Counted from the first letter of the stretch, positions 9,075 through 18,315 are shown. The stretch: DNA of 64,000 nucleotides from Sphingomonadaceae bacterium (GCA_947472735.1 CANJBY010000004.1:24311-88310); one strand, 5' to 3'. Translations and numbers: made by a program. Notes: generated by a model from the letters alone, not told the origin.

Positions 9075-9589
9075 TGAAGCACCGCCGTTGAAGTTCCCAC
9101 TCCGTCAAACGGTGAGCCGCTGAACTGGTAGGTACTGGTGTTGGTGGTTGTATCGTAGGTGATTGTTGGCGCCCCCAGGTTGGTTCCGTTGACAATCAGC
9201 GTCGTGAGAAAGCTCGGGTTGGTGGTTTGATTACCGAGGAATTGAACCTGGGTGCCCCCGATCACATTGTAGAGCGCTTTGATGAAAACGCCCTTGTAGG
9301 TCGTGGGCGAAATGCTGCCGAACAGCACCGGCGCCGTTGTACCGGTTCCTGCGTAGCCCGCGTAGACAAACGGGACCTTAAGGTTGCCGTCGTTGTAACT
9401 GCCCTCGGTGACCGTAATCGTCGTGCCTGCGCTCTTGCCATAGAGGTTGCCGAGCGAGATTGCGCCAGTGGCTTTGCCGGCGAGGTTGCGCACGGCTGTT
9501 TCGCCCAGCGAGATTGCAGCGGTGCTGGCGCGGCCGAGCTCAACGTTCACTGCCGAGAGAGCTATTGGACCGGAGGCTGGTAACGTCAT
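9071..9589 (-). CDS. Phage structural/tail-region hypothetical protein
   Basis: 172 aa with MTLPASGPIALSAVNVELG..ISLG..LYGKS pattern seen in phage tail-region proteins. Confidence 0.6.
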   Translation of the reverse strand: MTLPASGPIALSAVNVELGRASTAAISLGETAVRNLAGKATGAISLGNLYGKSAGTTITVTEGSYNDGNLKVPFVYAGYAGTGTTAPVLFGSISPTTYKGVFIKALYNVIGGTQVQFLGNQTTNPSFLTTLIVNGTNLGAPTITYDTTTNTSTYQFSGSPFDGVGTSTAVLQ

Positions 9590-9622
9590 CGCCGCCCCTC
9601 CTCTCGTTCCAATTGCGCGGGC

Positions 9623-9841
9623 TTAGAGCAGCCCCAGCTCATTCAAAATGGTCGCTGCGTCCAGCAGCTGTTCGGTCCGCACCGAAATCTCGATTGTGAC
9701 GCTATCAGCAGTCGCGCTGGCGTAGACGCCGCCCTCGTAAAGCTCCTGCTCCAACGTCTCGATCACCGTCACAATCCGGCTGCGATCAAAAGTCTCAGGC
9801 AGCGTGCGGATCGCGAGGCGGATCGTGCTAGCCGCGCTCAT
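9623..9841 (-). CDS. Hypothetical phage protein
   Basis: 72 aa from ATG at 9841, overlaps the next ORF by 4 nt. Confidence 0.5.
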   Translation of the reverse strand: MSAASTIRLAIRTLPETFDRSRIVTVIETLEQELYEGGVYASATADSVTIEISVRTEQLLDAATILNELGLL

Positions 9842-10200
9842 GCGGCCTGCGCCTTCAGGCTGAAGTAGAGGACGAAGCCCTTCAGGTAGGGCAGCCCCTT
9901 GGGCATCGTGATCTCGCGGGCGGTTTCCCGGTTGATGGTCCATCCCATCCAGCGGGTGATCCCCGCCTCGATGGCTGCGGTCAGGTCGAGCCCCGCATGG
10001 ATCCCGTTGTGGACGTCGTCGGCGAAGTGACGGCCGTGGCGACTGTCGAGAAAATCCCGAACCCCTTCGGCAGTGCCTTCGGTCGCTGCGAGCACCGCCG
10101 GGAAGGCAATCGCCCAAGCCGCATCGGCATCTGCGAAGGCGTCGCTGGTGCCGTAGAAGCCCCAGGCTTCATTGGCGGTTGGCAGGGTCGAGTTGGTCAT
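9838..10200 (-). CDS. Hypothetical phage/plasmid-type protein
   Basis: 120 aa, AWGFYGTSDAFADADAAWAIAFPAVLAATEGTAEGVRDFLDSRHGRHFADDV. Confidence 0.6.
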   Translation of the reverse strand: MTNSTLPTANEAWGFYGTSDAFADADAAWAIAFPAVLAATEGTAEGVRDFLDSRHGRHFADDVHNGIHAGLDLTAAIEAGITRWMGWTINRETAREITMPKGLPYLKGFVLYFSLKAQAA

Positions 10201-10386
10201 CTGCGTCGCTCCCGTGTTCGTGCAGCGACTACCGCTCTGTTCAGAAACGATAGCAACTCAAATATACGGAATTCTGGGACTTTCTGCTTTCTGACCCCCG
10301 GTTGCTAACTCGCGGGTGCGTGAATTTTGGGCCAGGCGCGGTTTCCCCTCCCAAGGCCCCAGACTTTCGACCCGCCCCCGGGGGGC

Positions 10387-10653
10387 TCAGCCGATCGGCC
10401 AGCCATCCGGGCCGGTGCCGATAGTCCGGCGCAGCCCGAACTGCTCGGCCGTGCGCGTCCGGTGACAGTCAGCACAGAGACAGCGGATGTTGCTGTCATC
10501 GTCGCTGCCACCCTGGGTGAGCGGCACGATGTGGTCCGGTACTGTGGCTTCCCGAACGATGCCCCTGGCAGCGCAGTCCCGGCAGAGCGGCTCGGTCTGT
10601 AATCGTCGCAGACGCTGCGCTACTGCCCGACGTCCCCGTTGCCGTTCAGCCAT
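10387..10653 (-). CDS. HNH endonuclease
   Basis: CRDCAARGIVREATVPDHIVPLTQGGSDDDSNIRCLCADCHRTRTAEQFG. Confidence 0.85.
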   Translation of the reverse strand: MAERQRGRRAVAQRLRRLQTEPLCRDCAARGIVREATVPDHIVPLTQGGSDDDSNIRCLCADCHRTRTAEQFGLRRTIGTGPDGWPIG

Positions 10654-10822
10654 GCGCAACGCCTGAAACGAACAACGCCCGGAAGCTGGTGGGCTCCGGG
10701 CGCAGTTCTTAATTCTCGAATTTCGGAACACTATGCCGGATGCCTAGTCCCGTCAACAATAAATCGAACGATACTCCAATAGATTCAGTTTGTTACTTCA
10801 ATTGGCAGGCAAGGTAATCTGG

Positions 10823-11395
10823 TCACGAACTGTCCCTCCGGACCCGGAACAGCCGGCACAACGCATCCAGGCCATGGCCAAGGTTGCGCAGATCTGCTGG
10901 CGACCACTGCAAGGCCTCGGCATCATGGCGCACCACGGCATGTACCAGGACGCTGGGTTTGCGCCCGACAGTACCGGGGGCGTCGCTGTCGGCCGTGCAC
11001 AACATCAGGATTGCACTGGCAGCCTGCCTGCGGACCTTCGCGACCAGCTCCGGATCATGATCCGGCGTGCTGCCCCCGAAGATCCCCTCGTTGATCAACA
11101 GGGCCGTCACCGAGCGCGGCTGGTCCATCGGCAGGCCCATGACCGCGCGGTTGCGGGCCATGACCTCGCCGTAGATCTGACCGGCCGCATATTGCTCGGC
11201 GTCAATCACCCCGGCGAATGCCAACCTTCCCAGCGCCGTGCCCAGGCGATCGTCCTTCGCCTGGGTGGGTGAGACGCCGTAGTGTCGCTGCCGGGCCTCC
11301 AGCACAGTGGCCATGGCATCGCGCTGGCTTTCGTCGCGCGGGCGCTTTCCGCAGGGCAGCCGTCGGCCTGCTTTCCGTTTACGACCTCGTGCCAT
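10823..11395 (-). CDS. Hypothetical phage protein
   Basis: Probable start MARGRKRKAGRRLPCGKRPRDESQ. Confidence 0.6.
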   Translation of the reverse strand: MARGRKRKAGRRLPCGKRPRDESQRDAMATVLEARQRHYGVSPTQAKDDRLGTALGRLAFAGVIDAEQYAAGQIYGEVMARNRAVMGLPMDQPRSVTALLINEGIFGGSTPDHDPELVAKVRRQAASAILMLCTADSDAPGTVGRKPSVLVHAVVRHDAEALQWSPADLRNLGHGLDALCRLFRVRRDSS

Positions 11396-11567
11396 GAGCG
11401 CCTCCGTAGAGCCGTTCGCCGATCGCCCGGATGGCTTCCCGCTCCATGGTGGTGAGCCGCTGGTCGCTGACCGACACCGCGAATATGCCGGTGCGCCAAC
11501 CATCCCGGCGCAGCTGTTCGCCGTCGCGCTGCCCGGCATGGCCGTAGATTTTCGAGATCATGGTCAT
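11379..11567 (-). CDS. Small hypothetical phage protein
   Basis: 62 aa, overlaps neighbours in a compact operon. Confidence 0.4.
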   Translation of the reverse strand: MTMISKIYGHAGQRDGEQLRRDGWRTGIFAVSVSDQRLTTMEREAIRAIGERLYGGAHGTRS

Positions 11568-11821
11568 CAGCCGATCTCCCGCAGCAGGGCGGCATAGCCG
11601 ATGACATCGACCACGCTGTCAGCATGGCGCGGATCGTAGGTCAGCCGGGTGAGCTTGAGGTCGATCATGCACAGCGCGACCTGGGCCGGTGTCACCGGTG
11701 TCCCGAGCGTGATCGACCAGCGAGCGGCAATCGCCCGGAACTGTTCGGCCGGATCGCCGTAATCGTCGCGGCGTTCTTCCAGCACCTTGGCGGTGTGGCC
11801 GAGAATGGACCAGCTGGTCAT
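11567..11821 (-). CDS. Hypothetical phage protein (DUF6378-like)
   Basis: EERRDDYGDPAEQFRAIAARWSITLG..VALCMIDLKLTRL. Confidence 0.6.
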   Translation of the reverse strand: MTSWSILGHTAKVLEERRDDYGDPAEQFRAIAARWSITLGTPVTPAQVALCMIDLKLTRLTYDPRHADSVVDVIGYAALLREIG

Positions 11822-12357
11822 CGAACACCTCCACGGGTCGCGATGGCCCAGCACAGGATGGCGATGGCATCGGCCTCGTTGTCATCGACCGGGGAGAACC
11901 CAACCTTGCGGACAGCATCGATGACGGCCGCCTTGTCGGCATTGCCCTTGCCGGTGATGAACCGTTTGATCGTGCCCACCGGCACGCCCTGGTAGGCGAC
12001 CAGGTGTTCCTCGCACCAGGCGGTCAGCACGGCCAGCAGCCCGCCATATACATGCGCGGCGTCGGTGCCGACGTGGCGGCGCACCTCCTCGAAGTAGACC
12101 GCCTCGATCGGCCCGGCATCGATGTCGAGCTGTTCGAGCCAGCGGCGGAAGCGCAGGAACCGCATCCCACCGCCATCGAAGCGGGTGTGCTTGAACGATG
12201 CGGTGCCGCTCGAGATGAAGTCGTCTCCGGTCTTCAGCGCCCAGCCGGTGCTGGTACCGAGGTCGAGGGCGAGCATGGCGCCGCGCATGATTGTGGGCCG
12301 CACAACAGCCGGCGGGGTTGCACTGCGCACCGGCGCAGGCAGAGTCAGAACATCCAT
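11818..12357 (-). CDS. RuvC-like Holliday junction resolvase (phage)
   Basis: MLALDLGTSTGWAL, YFEEVRRHVG, GKGNADKAAVIDAVRKVGFSPVDDNEADAIAI. Confidence 0.75.
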   Translation of the reverse strand: MDVLTLPAPVRSATPPAVVRPTIMRGAMLALDLGTSTGWALKTGDDFISSGTASFKHTRFDGGGMRFLRFRRWLEQLDIDAGPIEAVYFEEVRRHVGTDAAHVYGGLLAVLTAWCEEHLVAYQGVPVGTIKRFITGKGNADKAAVIDAVRKVGFSPVDDNEADAIAILCWAIATRGGVR

Positions 12358-12472
12358 GATGATTCTCCAATGGGGATGGATCGTGGTGCGGACGGCGGTG
12401 GTTTTGTGCTTGGCGGTACGGACCACCGTCGTCCGGTCTGGGGTGATGGGTTTCAGGACACCGGCGCCTCCA

Positions 12473-13015
12473 TCAGAACGGGATGTCCGAGAGCTCGTCG
12501 TCTAGCTCCTGGAGGGTTGTCTTGTTGGGCCGGACACTGATCACCTGCGCGCCGGGGAACGCGTCCTTGGCAGCAGCGAGAATCGGGTGACAGCGGATGA
12601 CGTTGGCGATCTCGTCGAGGGCCCAGACCTGGGCTTCGCGTCCGTGCCGCTGGGCCCGGCCGGTATCGCGCAGGTCCCGCACAAGGATGACGAGACCTTG
12701 CTCGGTCTCGAACTCCCACTGGTCGACCGGCAGCGGTTCGCCCTTGGCTTCGCGGGCCAGCTGATCGAGTTTGTCGTATGCCCGCAGCATCGCCTCACCG
12801 TGCTGGCGCACGAGCTTGAGGTTGAACTCCCACACCGCGGCGTTGAACAGCTTGTGCTGGGCCTGGAACCTCTCGGCCCAATCGATCGGCACCAGCATGG
12901 GCAAGCGCCCGATGCCCCAGCGTTCGTCCATCTCACGACCGCGCTGGTCGACGCAGTTGATGATGACCTGCATGTCGCTGATCTGACCATGCCGGGTCGG
13001 TGGCGCGCCTTTCAT
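12473..13015 (-). CDS. Hypothetical phage replication-module protein
   Basis: 180 aa, first gene after the repeat-containing intergenic region. Confidence 0.6.
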   Translation of the reverse strand: MKGAPPTRHGQISDMQVIINCVDQRGREMDERWGIGRLPMLVPIDWAERFQAQHKLFNAAVWEFNLKLVRQHGEAMLRAYDKLDQLAREAKGEPLPVDQWEFETEQGLVILVRDLRDTGRAQRHGREAQVWALDEIANVIRCHPILAAAKDAFPGAQVISVRPNKTTLQELDDELSDIPF

Positions 13016-13110
13016 GCGCCCCTCCTTTCTTTGCTGGAAATTTGAGGCTGACGCAGAGCAAAAAGCGGCTGCGGAAGCCCTAGGGGGTATGGGGGAACAT
13101 AAGTGCAGCC

Positions 13111-13192
13111 TTCCGCATGCTTCCGCCCGTGCTTCCGCACCCTTCCGCAGGTGCTTCCGCAGACGAAAAACCTTGCTTCCGCAGGCTTCCGC
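13111..13192. repeat. Seven TTCCGC direct repeats spaced 10/12/10/12/22/10 bp
   Basis: TTCCGC at 13111, 13121, 13133, 13143, 13155, 13177, 13187 in a noncoding gap. Confidence 0.85.
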
Positions 13193-13199
13193 AAAGCCC

Positions 13200-15224
13200 T
13201 CATCGGCCGCTCTCCAGGTACTTGAGGACCCTGAGACCAGAGGCCCGGTTCATGGATTTTCCGCCTTCGGTGGCCATGTATCCGCGCTGCTGCCACTGGC
13301 TGATGCAGGACAGGGCTTCACGGGCTGACACCCCGTAGGTGTCGGTGATCATGTCGATGATGTAGCGGCCACGACGCTTGGCCTGGGGGAACGCGGACCA
13401 GGGCGTGCCAGCGTGCCACTGCTCGTCGACAGACTTGAAGATCTCGTGGATCTGGTGCCAGCTGAGGCCCTTCTGCTGGATGGGGATGGCGGCTGGTCCT
13501 ACGACCGGCACCAGCGTGCTCTGTTCAGGGCCAAAGCCGGTGGTCAGGTCGACAACCTCCATGGTGAAATGGACGTCGTCGATTTCCTCGCCGTCTTTCT
13601 GCTTCTCGACCGACAGGACCGTGCGGTCCTCGTCCTTGGCCACCCGGATGGCGGTGTCGCAACCACCGAGCAGCACGGTCGAACCGCGCATGCCGCGATC
13701 CACATCCTTGCCCGAGTGGTGGATGCCAACGACGGTGCCGCCGCAGTGGTTCTGGATCTGCGTGCAGGCATCGATGAACAGCGACATCGCTTCCTGGCTG
13801 TTCTCGTCCTGCCCGGGGATCGAACGCGACACGGTATCGATGACGACCATGCCGATCTCGAAGTCGACCTCGGCGCGGACCTGGTCGATCGTCCGCTTCA
13901 GCTTCTCGACGCTGGCGGGATCGAGCATGTGCACCGCGACCGGCAGCAGCTTGAACGGCGCATCCACGGCCTCGAGGCCATGCTTCTTGCGCCAGCCCTT
14001 GATGCGCTGGCCGATACCGAACCGTCCTTCACCGGCGATGTAGAGGACGCCTGTCTGACGAACGGCCCGTCCGTGCCAGTCGAGGCCGTAGGCAGTCCGC
14101 AGCACCATATCGAGGGCGAGGAAGGTCTTGTGCTCGCCGGGCTTGCCATAGAGCAGCGCCAGCCCATGCTCCGGGATCAGGCCATCGATCCGCCACTGCG
14201 GCGGCGGCATGTTGACGATCTCGTCCAGACTGAGAGTCTCGAAAACTTCGGGACCGGCAGCGGCGTCGACCTCGAAGATGGCCCGGACCGCCTCCAGGCC
14301 GGAGATCGCGGCCATGTCGTTGAAATCGGTGCCGAGGCTGGCAACCGGAAACGTGGGGAATACCGCCGGACAACGCAGGATGCGGGCAGCGGCCATCGCG
14401 GCGTCGCGGCCGACATTCTTCGCCTTGCCCCGGTCATCGTCGCCGGCCACGATCCAGGACGCGCCGGGATAAGCGGCAGCAAGGCGCTCGGCGACTTTGG
14501 TGAGATTGCCGGAATTGAACGCCACGACGACGGTGCGGCCGGTGGCTTCATGCAGCGACGCGCCAGTGGCGAACCCTTCGCAGACCAGCACTGGAGCGCG
14601 GGTCTCAGCAATCGGCGGCCCGATGACGAACATCGCGCCGGCAACCGGAAGGTCGGCCTCGAACAGCTTGTGCCCGGTTCGATCGATCGACTGCAGCGAG
14701 CCCAGCGCGCCGTCGGTGTCGAACAGCGGTACCAGGACATGCTCGCGGTCGAGCCTGGTGCCGTTCGGCCCGATGCCCTTGGCAGTCAAATATGGATGGG
14801 AAGAATAGCCGGGATTGGCCGCTTCCCAGCGCAGCTGCATCTGCTCGGCAGCTGACTTGCGCCGCTCCGCCTGCTCGGCCTCAAAGCGCGCCTGACGGGC
14901 CTGGAGTTCGGCGACGCGATCGGCCGACATGACGGGGAACGTTCCGCCTGTCAGGCGCTCGGCCGCAGCCCGGATATCAAGGCCTTCCTGGTGCTGCAGA
15001 AAATCGAAGAGGTCGCCATGCGCGCCGCAGCCAAAGCAATGATACCGCTGGTCCTGCGGGTAGACGGTGAACGAAGGCGTGCGTTCCATGTGGAAGGGGC
15101 ACAGGCCGACGAGCTGGTGGCCACGGCGCTTGAGGGCAACGTGCTGGCTGACGGTCTCGGCCAGCGGATACTGGTCCTTGATCGCCTCGATATCGATGCT
15201 GCCGGTTTCAATGCGACGCGCCAT
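13200..15224 (-). CDS. Phage primase-helicase: CHC2 zinc finger, Toprim, RepA-like AAA ATPase
   Basis: LVGLCPFHMERTPSFTVYPQDQRYHCFGCGAHGDLFDFL; VLVCEGFATGASL; ALLYGKPGEHKTFLALDM; MVVIDTVSRSI. Confidence 0.9.
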   Translation of the reverse strand: MARRIETGSIDIEAIKDQYPLAETVSQHVALKRRGHQLVGLCPFHMERTPSFTVYPQDQRYHCFGCGAHGDLFDFLQHQEGLDIRAAAERLTGGTFPVMSADRVAELQARQARFEAEQAERRKSAAEQMQLRWEAANPGYSSHPYLTAKGIGPNGTRLDREHVLVPLFDTDGALGSLQSIDRTGHKLFEADLPVAGAMFVIGPPIAETRAPVLVCEGFATGASLHEATGRTVVVAFNSGNLTKVAERLAAAYPGASWIVAGDDDRGKAKNVGRDAAMAAARILRCPAVFPTFPVASLGTDFNDMAAISGLEAVRAIFEVDAAAGPEVFETLSLDEIVNMPPPQWRIDGLIPEHGLALLYGKPGEHKTFLALDMVLRTAYGLDWHGRAVRQTGVLYIAGEGRFGIGQRIKGWRKKHGLEAVDAPFKLLPVAVHMLDPASVEKLKRTIDQVRAEVDFEIGMVVIDTVSRSIPGQDENSQEAMSLFIDACTQIQNHCGGTVVGIHHSGKDVDRGMRGSTVLLGGCDTAIRVAKDEDRTVLSVEKQKDGEEIDDVHFTMEVVDLTTGFGPEQSTLVPVVGPAAIPIQQKGLSWHQIHEIFKSVDEQWHAGTPWSAFPQAKRRGRYIIDMITDTYGVSAREALSCISQWQQRGYMATEGGKSMNRASGLRVLKYLESGR

Positions 15225-15323
15225 GGCGGCCAGGCTCGCTTTCCTGAATGTGGATAAGATGCGGGATAAGTCTGGGATAAGCGGTGGATGCCGGGCCACC
15301 GCAGCAGCCCGGCATCTGACCGA

Positions 15324-15959
15324 TCAGAACAGCGGCGCCCCTGCCGGCGCGGGTGCCGAGGCTGGCGCAGGGGGCGGCATGTGTGCGGCCGGCGCTGCAG
15401 GAATTGGCGCAGGAGCCGGTGCCGCTGCCGTCGGCGCAGCCGCCGCCGCACCACCGCCGAGCGCTTCAGGCCGGTCGGTCCAGCCGATGATCTCGAACTG
15501 CGGCTGGTAGTTGGTGCCGTGCTTGTTGCCGATCGCGGTCACACCCACACAGCGCACCACGGGAAGCTGGCCGGTGGCGGTCTCGGGCGCCGCCATCCAG
15601 GCATCGTAGAGCGCGTTCATCGACTTGATCACGATGCTGGCGGTCGAGGTGAACTCGCGCAGCCCCAGCAGGTTCTTCTCGGAATAGAGGTCGAGCTGGA
15701 AGCCGCGCTTGAAGTCCTGCCCGGGATTGGGCGCGGACTCGGTGAACGACGGATCGATGACCTTTTCCGGCGCCACATTCGTGGTGAACTTGAACCAGCC
15801 GGTCTTGAGACTGGTCATGTCGAACACCGCCGTCATGTCGGTAACCTCGAACATCGGCTCGTCCTTGCCATCGCGCTTGGTATACCAGCGGCCGGCCTTG
15901 GCATTGAAGCCGACGTAGACCTTGAACACCTCGTCAGAGGTGACGTTCATGAAACCCAT
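15324..15959 (-). CDS. Hypothetical phage protein, candidate ssDNA-binding protein
   Basis: 211 aa; globular N-part, Ala/Pro linker and terminal ..GAPLF; between primase-helicase and RecB-like nuclease. Confidence 0.5.
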   Translation of the reverse strand: MGFMNVTSDEVFKVYVGFNAKAGRWYTKRDGKDEPMFEVTDMTAVFDMTSLKTGWFKFTTNVAPEKVIDPSFTESAPNPGQDFKRGFQLDLYSEKNLLGLREFTSTASIVIKSMNALYDAWMAAPETATGQLPVVRCVGVTAIGNKHGTNYQPQFEIIGWTDRPEALGGGAAAAAPTAAAPAPAPIPAAPAAHMPPPAPASAPAPAGAPLF

Positions 15960-15994
15960 TGTCCTGTTTCCTTGTTGCTTGGAGGTGCCGCGTG

Positions 15995-16786
15995 TCAGGC
16001 CTGCGGCGCGGCCTCGAGGGGTTGGCCCCAGATCTCTTCGGCCGCCGCGCGGGCAGCCGGGTCGTTCCAGTAGAAGCTGTCGAGATCGGGCGAGAGCGAC
16101 CGGGTCAGTTCCGCGCCGTCGTCCGACAGCGACAGGAACCGCTCGATCGACCGGGCAATGCTGACCACCCGATCGAGGTGGCGGCGCGGATCCTCCAGCC
16201 GGTAGACGCCCATCTTCTGGGGCGTGACATAGGCGAAGCGGATCTCGGCGTTGCCGTGGGCGGCATGGTAGATCACGCCCTGGCGGGCATGCGGATCAGA
16301 GATCTTCGAGGACAGGCGTGCCTGGGTTTTGAGGTCGACGATGATCCCATGCGCGGGATACCAGAAGTCGAGCCAGCCGATGAACGGCACCGGCACGCCG
16401 GCCAGATGGACCTCGATCCGGTGCTGGCGGTTCTCGCCGGCCGCCTCGGGCACGCCGTATTGCCGCAGTTCGGCAAGCGCGATGGCGACAGCCGGCGCGA
16501 TGTTGGCGCGTTCCTTCTGAACCGCCGGATCAGCGGACAGGGCCGTCAGCTGGTTGAACCGGGCAAGCGCAGCTTCCTGGCAGGCCTCGACCGGTGCGGC
16601 TGGATCGAACAGGCCCATCTCGACGCCGGCCTCGATGGCGGTGCCGCGGTGGGCAGCAGGGCCGACCATCGACCTGCGCCCCATCAGCTTCTGCATCGCC
16701 CACATCGCAGGCTGCGCCACGAACAGGTTGATCGACGAGGCCGAGAGGTGGTCGAGCCCATGACGCTCAAAAGCGTTCGCCATCAC
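15995..16786 (-). CDS. PD-(D/E)XK (RecB/Cas4-like) nuclease
   Basis: GWLDFWYPAHGIIVDLKTQARLS catalytic pattern; AHRGTAIEAGVE. Confidence 0.8.
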   Translation of the reverse strand: MMANAFERHGLDHLSASSINLFVAQPAMWAMQKLMGRRSMVGPAAHRGTAIEAGVEMGLFDPAAPVEACQEAALARFNQLTALSADPAVQKERANIAPAVAIALAELRQYGVPEAAGENRQHRIEVHLAGVPVPFIGWLDFWYPAHGIIVDLKTQARLSSKISDPHARQGVIYHAAHGNAEIRFAYVTPQKMGVYRLEDPRRHLDRVVSIARSIERFLSLSDDGAELTRSLSPDLDSFYWNDPAARAAAEEIWGQPLEAAPQA

Positions 16787-17124
16787 GCCGCCTCCGCCAG
16801 TTCGATGTCAGCCAGCGGATTGCGCGCACCCGGTGCCCGTGGCCGGGCGATCGCGACATAGCTGTAGGTGTCGGGACCGAGCCGTTCCTGGATCAGGTGG
16901 ACACAGCCCTTGTCCGCCGCCCACCGCGCACGGGCCGCCAGGCGCTCGAGGGCAGCACGCTGCTTTTCGTCCAGGCGGCGCTTCGGACCGCGATCGAGAT
17001 CCTTGGCGAGGAACCCGCGGTGATATTCGTAGCGGTCACCGCCTGCGGCATCGGCCAGCCAGGCACAAAACAGCAGTTCGTGCCCGATCTGTCGGCGCGC
17101 ATTTGTTCGTGATATGTTCTGCAT
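16783..17124 (-). CDS. Hypothetical phage early protein
   Basis: ATG at 17124 (MQNISRTNARRQIGHELLFCAWLADAAGGDRYEYH), 4-nt overlap downstream. Confidence 0.55.
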   Translation of the reverse strand: MQNISRTNARRQIGHELLFCAWLADAAGGDRYEYHRGFLAKDLDRGPKRRLDEKQRAALERLAARARWAADKGCVHLIQERLGPDTYSYVAIARPRAPGARNPLADIELAEAA

Positions 17125-17360
17125 TATACCCCTCTGCAAGATTCGGTGGTGGAGCGGTGGGAGGCGCGGCCGCGCGGGGCCGGCTGGTAGTCTTCCATGA
17201 AGGCCCGGATGCGTGCTTCGGTGGCGGGCCACAGCCGGCGACCGGCGCGCAGCTGGGCCACGAGCTTCCAGTCGTTGGTGGCGCGGCGGCCGAAATAGCT
17301 CTCGGCCATCTTGTGGGCCTTGAGGAAGGAATCGATCTCTTGAACGATGGGATGCGTCAT
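17124..17360 (-). CDS. Hypothetical phage early protein
   Basis: MTHPIVQEIDSFLKAHKMAESYFGRRATNDWKLVAQLRAGRRLWPATEARIRAFM; first leftward early gene opposite the repressor. Confidence 0.6.
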   Translation of the reverse strand: MTHPIVQEIDSFLKAHKMAESYFGRRATNDWKLVAQLRAGRRLWPATEARIRAFMEDYQPAPRGRASHRSTTESCRGV

Positions 17361-17375
17361 ACACCCTTTATTCCG

Positions 17376-17436
17376 GGATGAATCCAACTGCACAAGTAGG
17401 GCTGTGTCCCACAAATAAGATTGCGGGAGGCATCCC
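17376..17436. promoter_or_regulatory. Candidate repressor operators in divergent early promoter region
   Basis: Dyads GGAT-GA-ATCC (17376), TGTG-tcc-CACA (17403), GCGGGAGGCATCCCAC (about 17423) between divergent repressor and early gene. Confidence 0.4.
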
Positions 17437-17455
17437 ACAGTGTTACCCACAGCCG

Positions 17456-18181
17456 ATGACCCAGACCCCCGCCTTCAACATCGCGTTCCTGCGCAAGCTC
17501 CTCGAGGATGCGACCGCGCCAGACGCGAAGTGGAACTCGCGCTCGCTCTCGATGGCGGCCACAGCCGGGAAGAACCCCTACCTCGTGCGCGACATCATCA
17601 AGGGCAAAAGCACCAACCCGACGCTCGATACGCTGGTGGGCCTAGCGAGGGCGCTGGAGATGGATATCTCGCAGATGATCCCGGCCGCCACCACGATCAT
17701 GCACCGGGTCGGTGGCTCGCAGCCCTTCGAGACGCTCGAGGTCGTGGGCGCGGTTGCCGCCGGCGTCTGGCGCGAGGAGACCACCTGGGGCGCAGAAGAC
17801 CGTTATTCCATCGAGGTGGGCCCCAATCCCTTCCCGGGCAGTGAGCGCTTTGCTCTGCGCATGGAAGGCTATTCGATGGACAAGATCATCCCGCCGGGAT
17901 CGGATCTCGAATGCCTGCGGGTGACCTATGGCTACGTCGAGCCGCAGCCTGGCGATATCGTCATCGTCCAGCGCGACAAGCATGACCTCCACGAGCTCAC
18001 CTGCAAGCGGCTCGACCACGATGGGCAGAACTTCATCCTGCGTGGCGAGTCGACCCGGGCGGAGTTCCAGGAGCCGATAGTGATCGGCCGTCCCGATGAA
18101 AACAGCATCAGCGACGACGGCATCACGATCGTCGCCATTGTCCTGCGCGCACACCAGAGTCTCTACACCCGCCGGCGGTGA
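17456..18181 (+). CDS. Phage repressor, XRE HTH plus peptidase S24 (LexA/CI-like)
   Basis: N-terminal HTH; FALRMEGYSMDKIIPPGSDLECLR and HELTCKRL Ser/Lys motifs. Confidence 0.88.
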   Translation: MTQTPAFNIAFLRKLLEDATAPDAKWNSRSLSMAATAGKNPYLVRDIIKGKSTNPTLDTLVGLARALEMDISQMIPAATTIMHRVGGSQPFETLEVVGAVAAGVWREETTWGAEDRYSIEVGPNPFPGSERFALRMEGYSMDKIIPPGSDLECLRVTYGYVEPQPGDIVIVQRDKHDLHELTCKRLDHDGQNFILRGESTRAEFQEPIVIGRPDENSISDDGITIVAIVLRAHQSLYTRRR

Positions 18182-18221
18182 CAGGACCCCTTGTCAAGAG
18201 GGTTTGTGACACCAGACCGTT

Positions 18222-18250
18222 TTGACATGGGATATGTCCATCATTATTCC
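18222..18250 (+). promoter_or_regulatory. Candidate sigma70-type promoter for recombinase cassette
   Basis: TTGACA-17 nt-TATTCC. Confidence 0.45.
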
Positions 18251-18315
18251 TGAGCGAATACCCGGGAGCGAACCAGCGGTTCAGCGGCTCCCGGCCCTTA
18301 AGCCAGGAATGCCCG

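Noticed and set aside
10676-10702. CGCCCGGA/TCCGGGCG hairpin near the HNH gene
   Set aside because: Plausible terminator but lacks a clear T-run on either side; not strong enough to call.
13012-13296. 94-aa minus-strand ORF across the TTCCGC repeat block
   Set aside because: Repeat spacing is not a multiple of three and the ORF overlaps the end of the primase-helicase; unlikely to be coding.
13413-14855. 480-aa plus-strand ORF
   Set aside because: Antisense shadow of the primase-helicase, which has clear zinc-finger, Toprim and Walker motifs.
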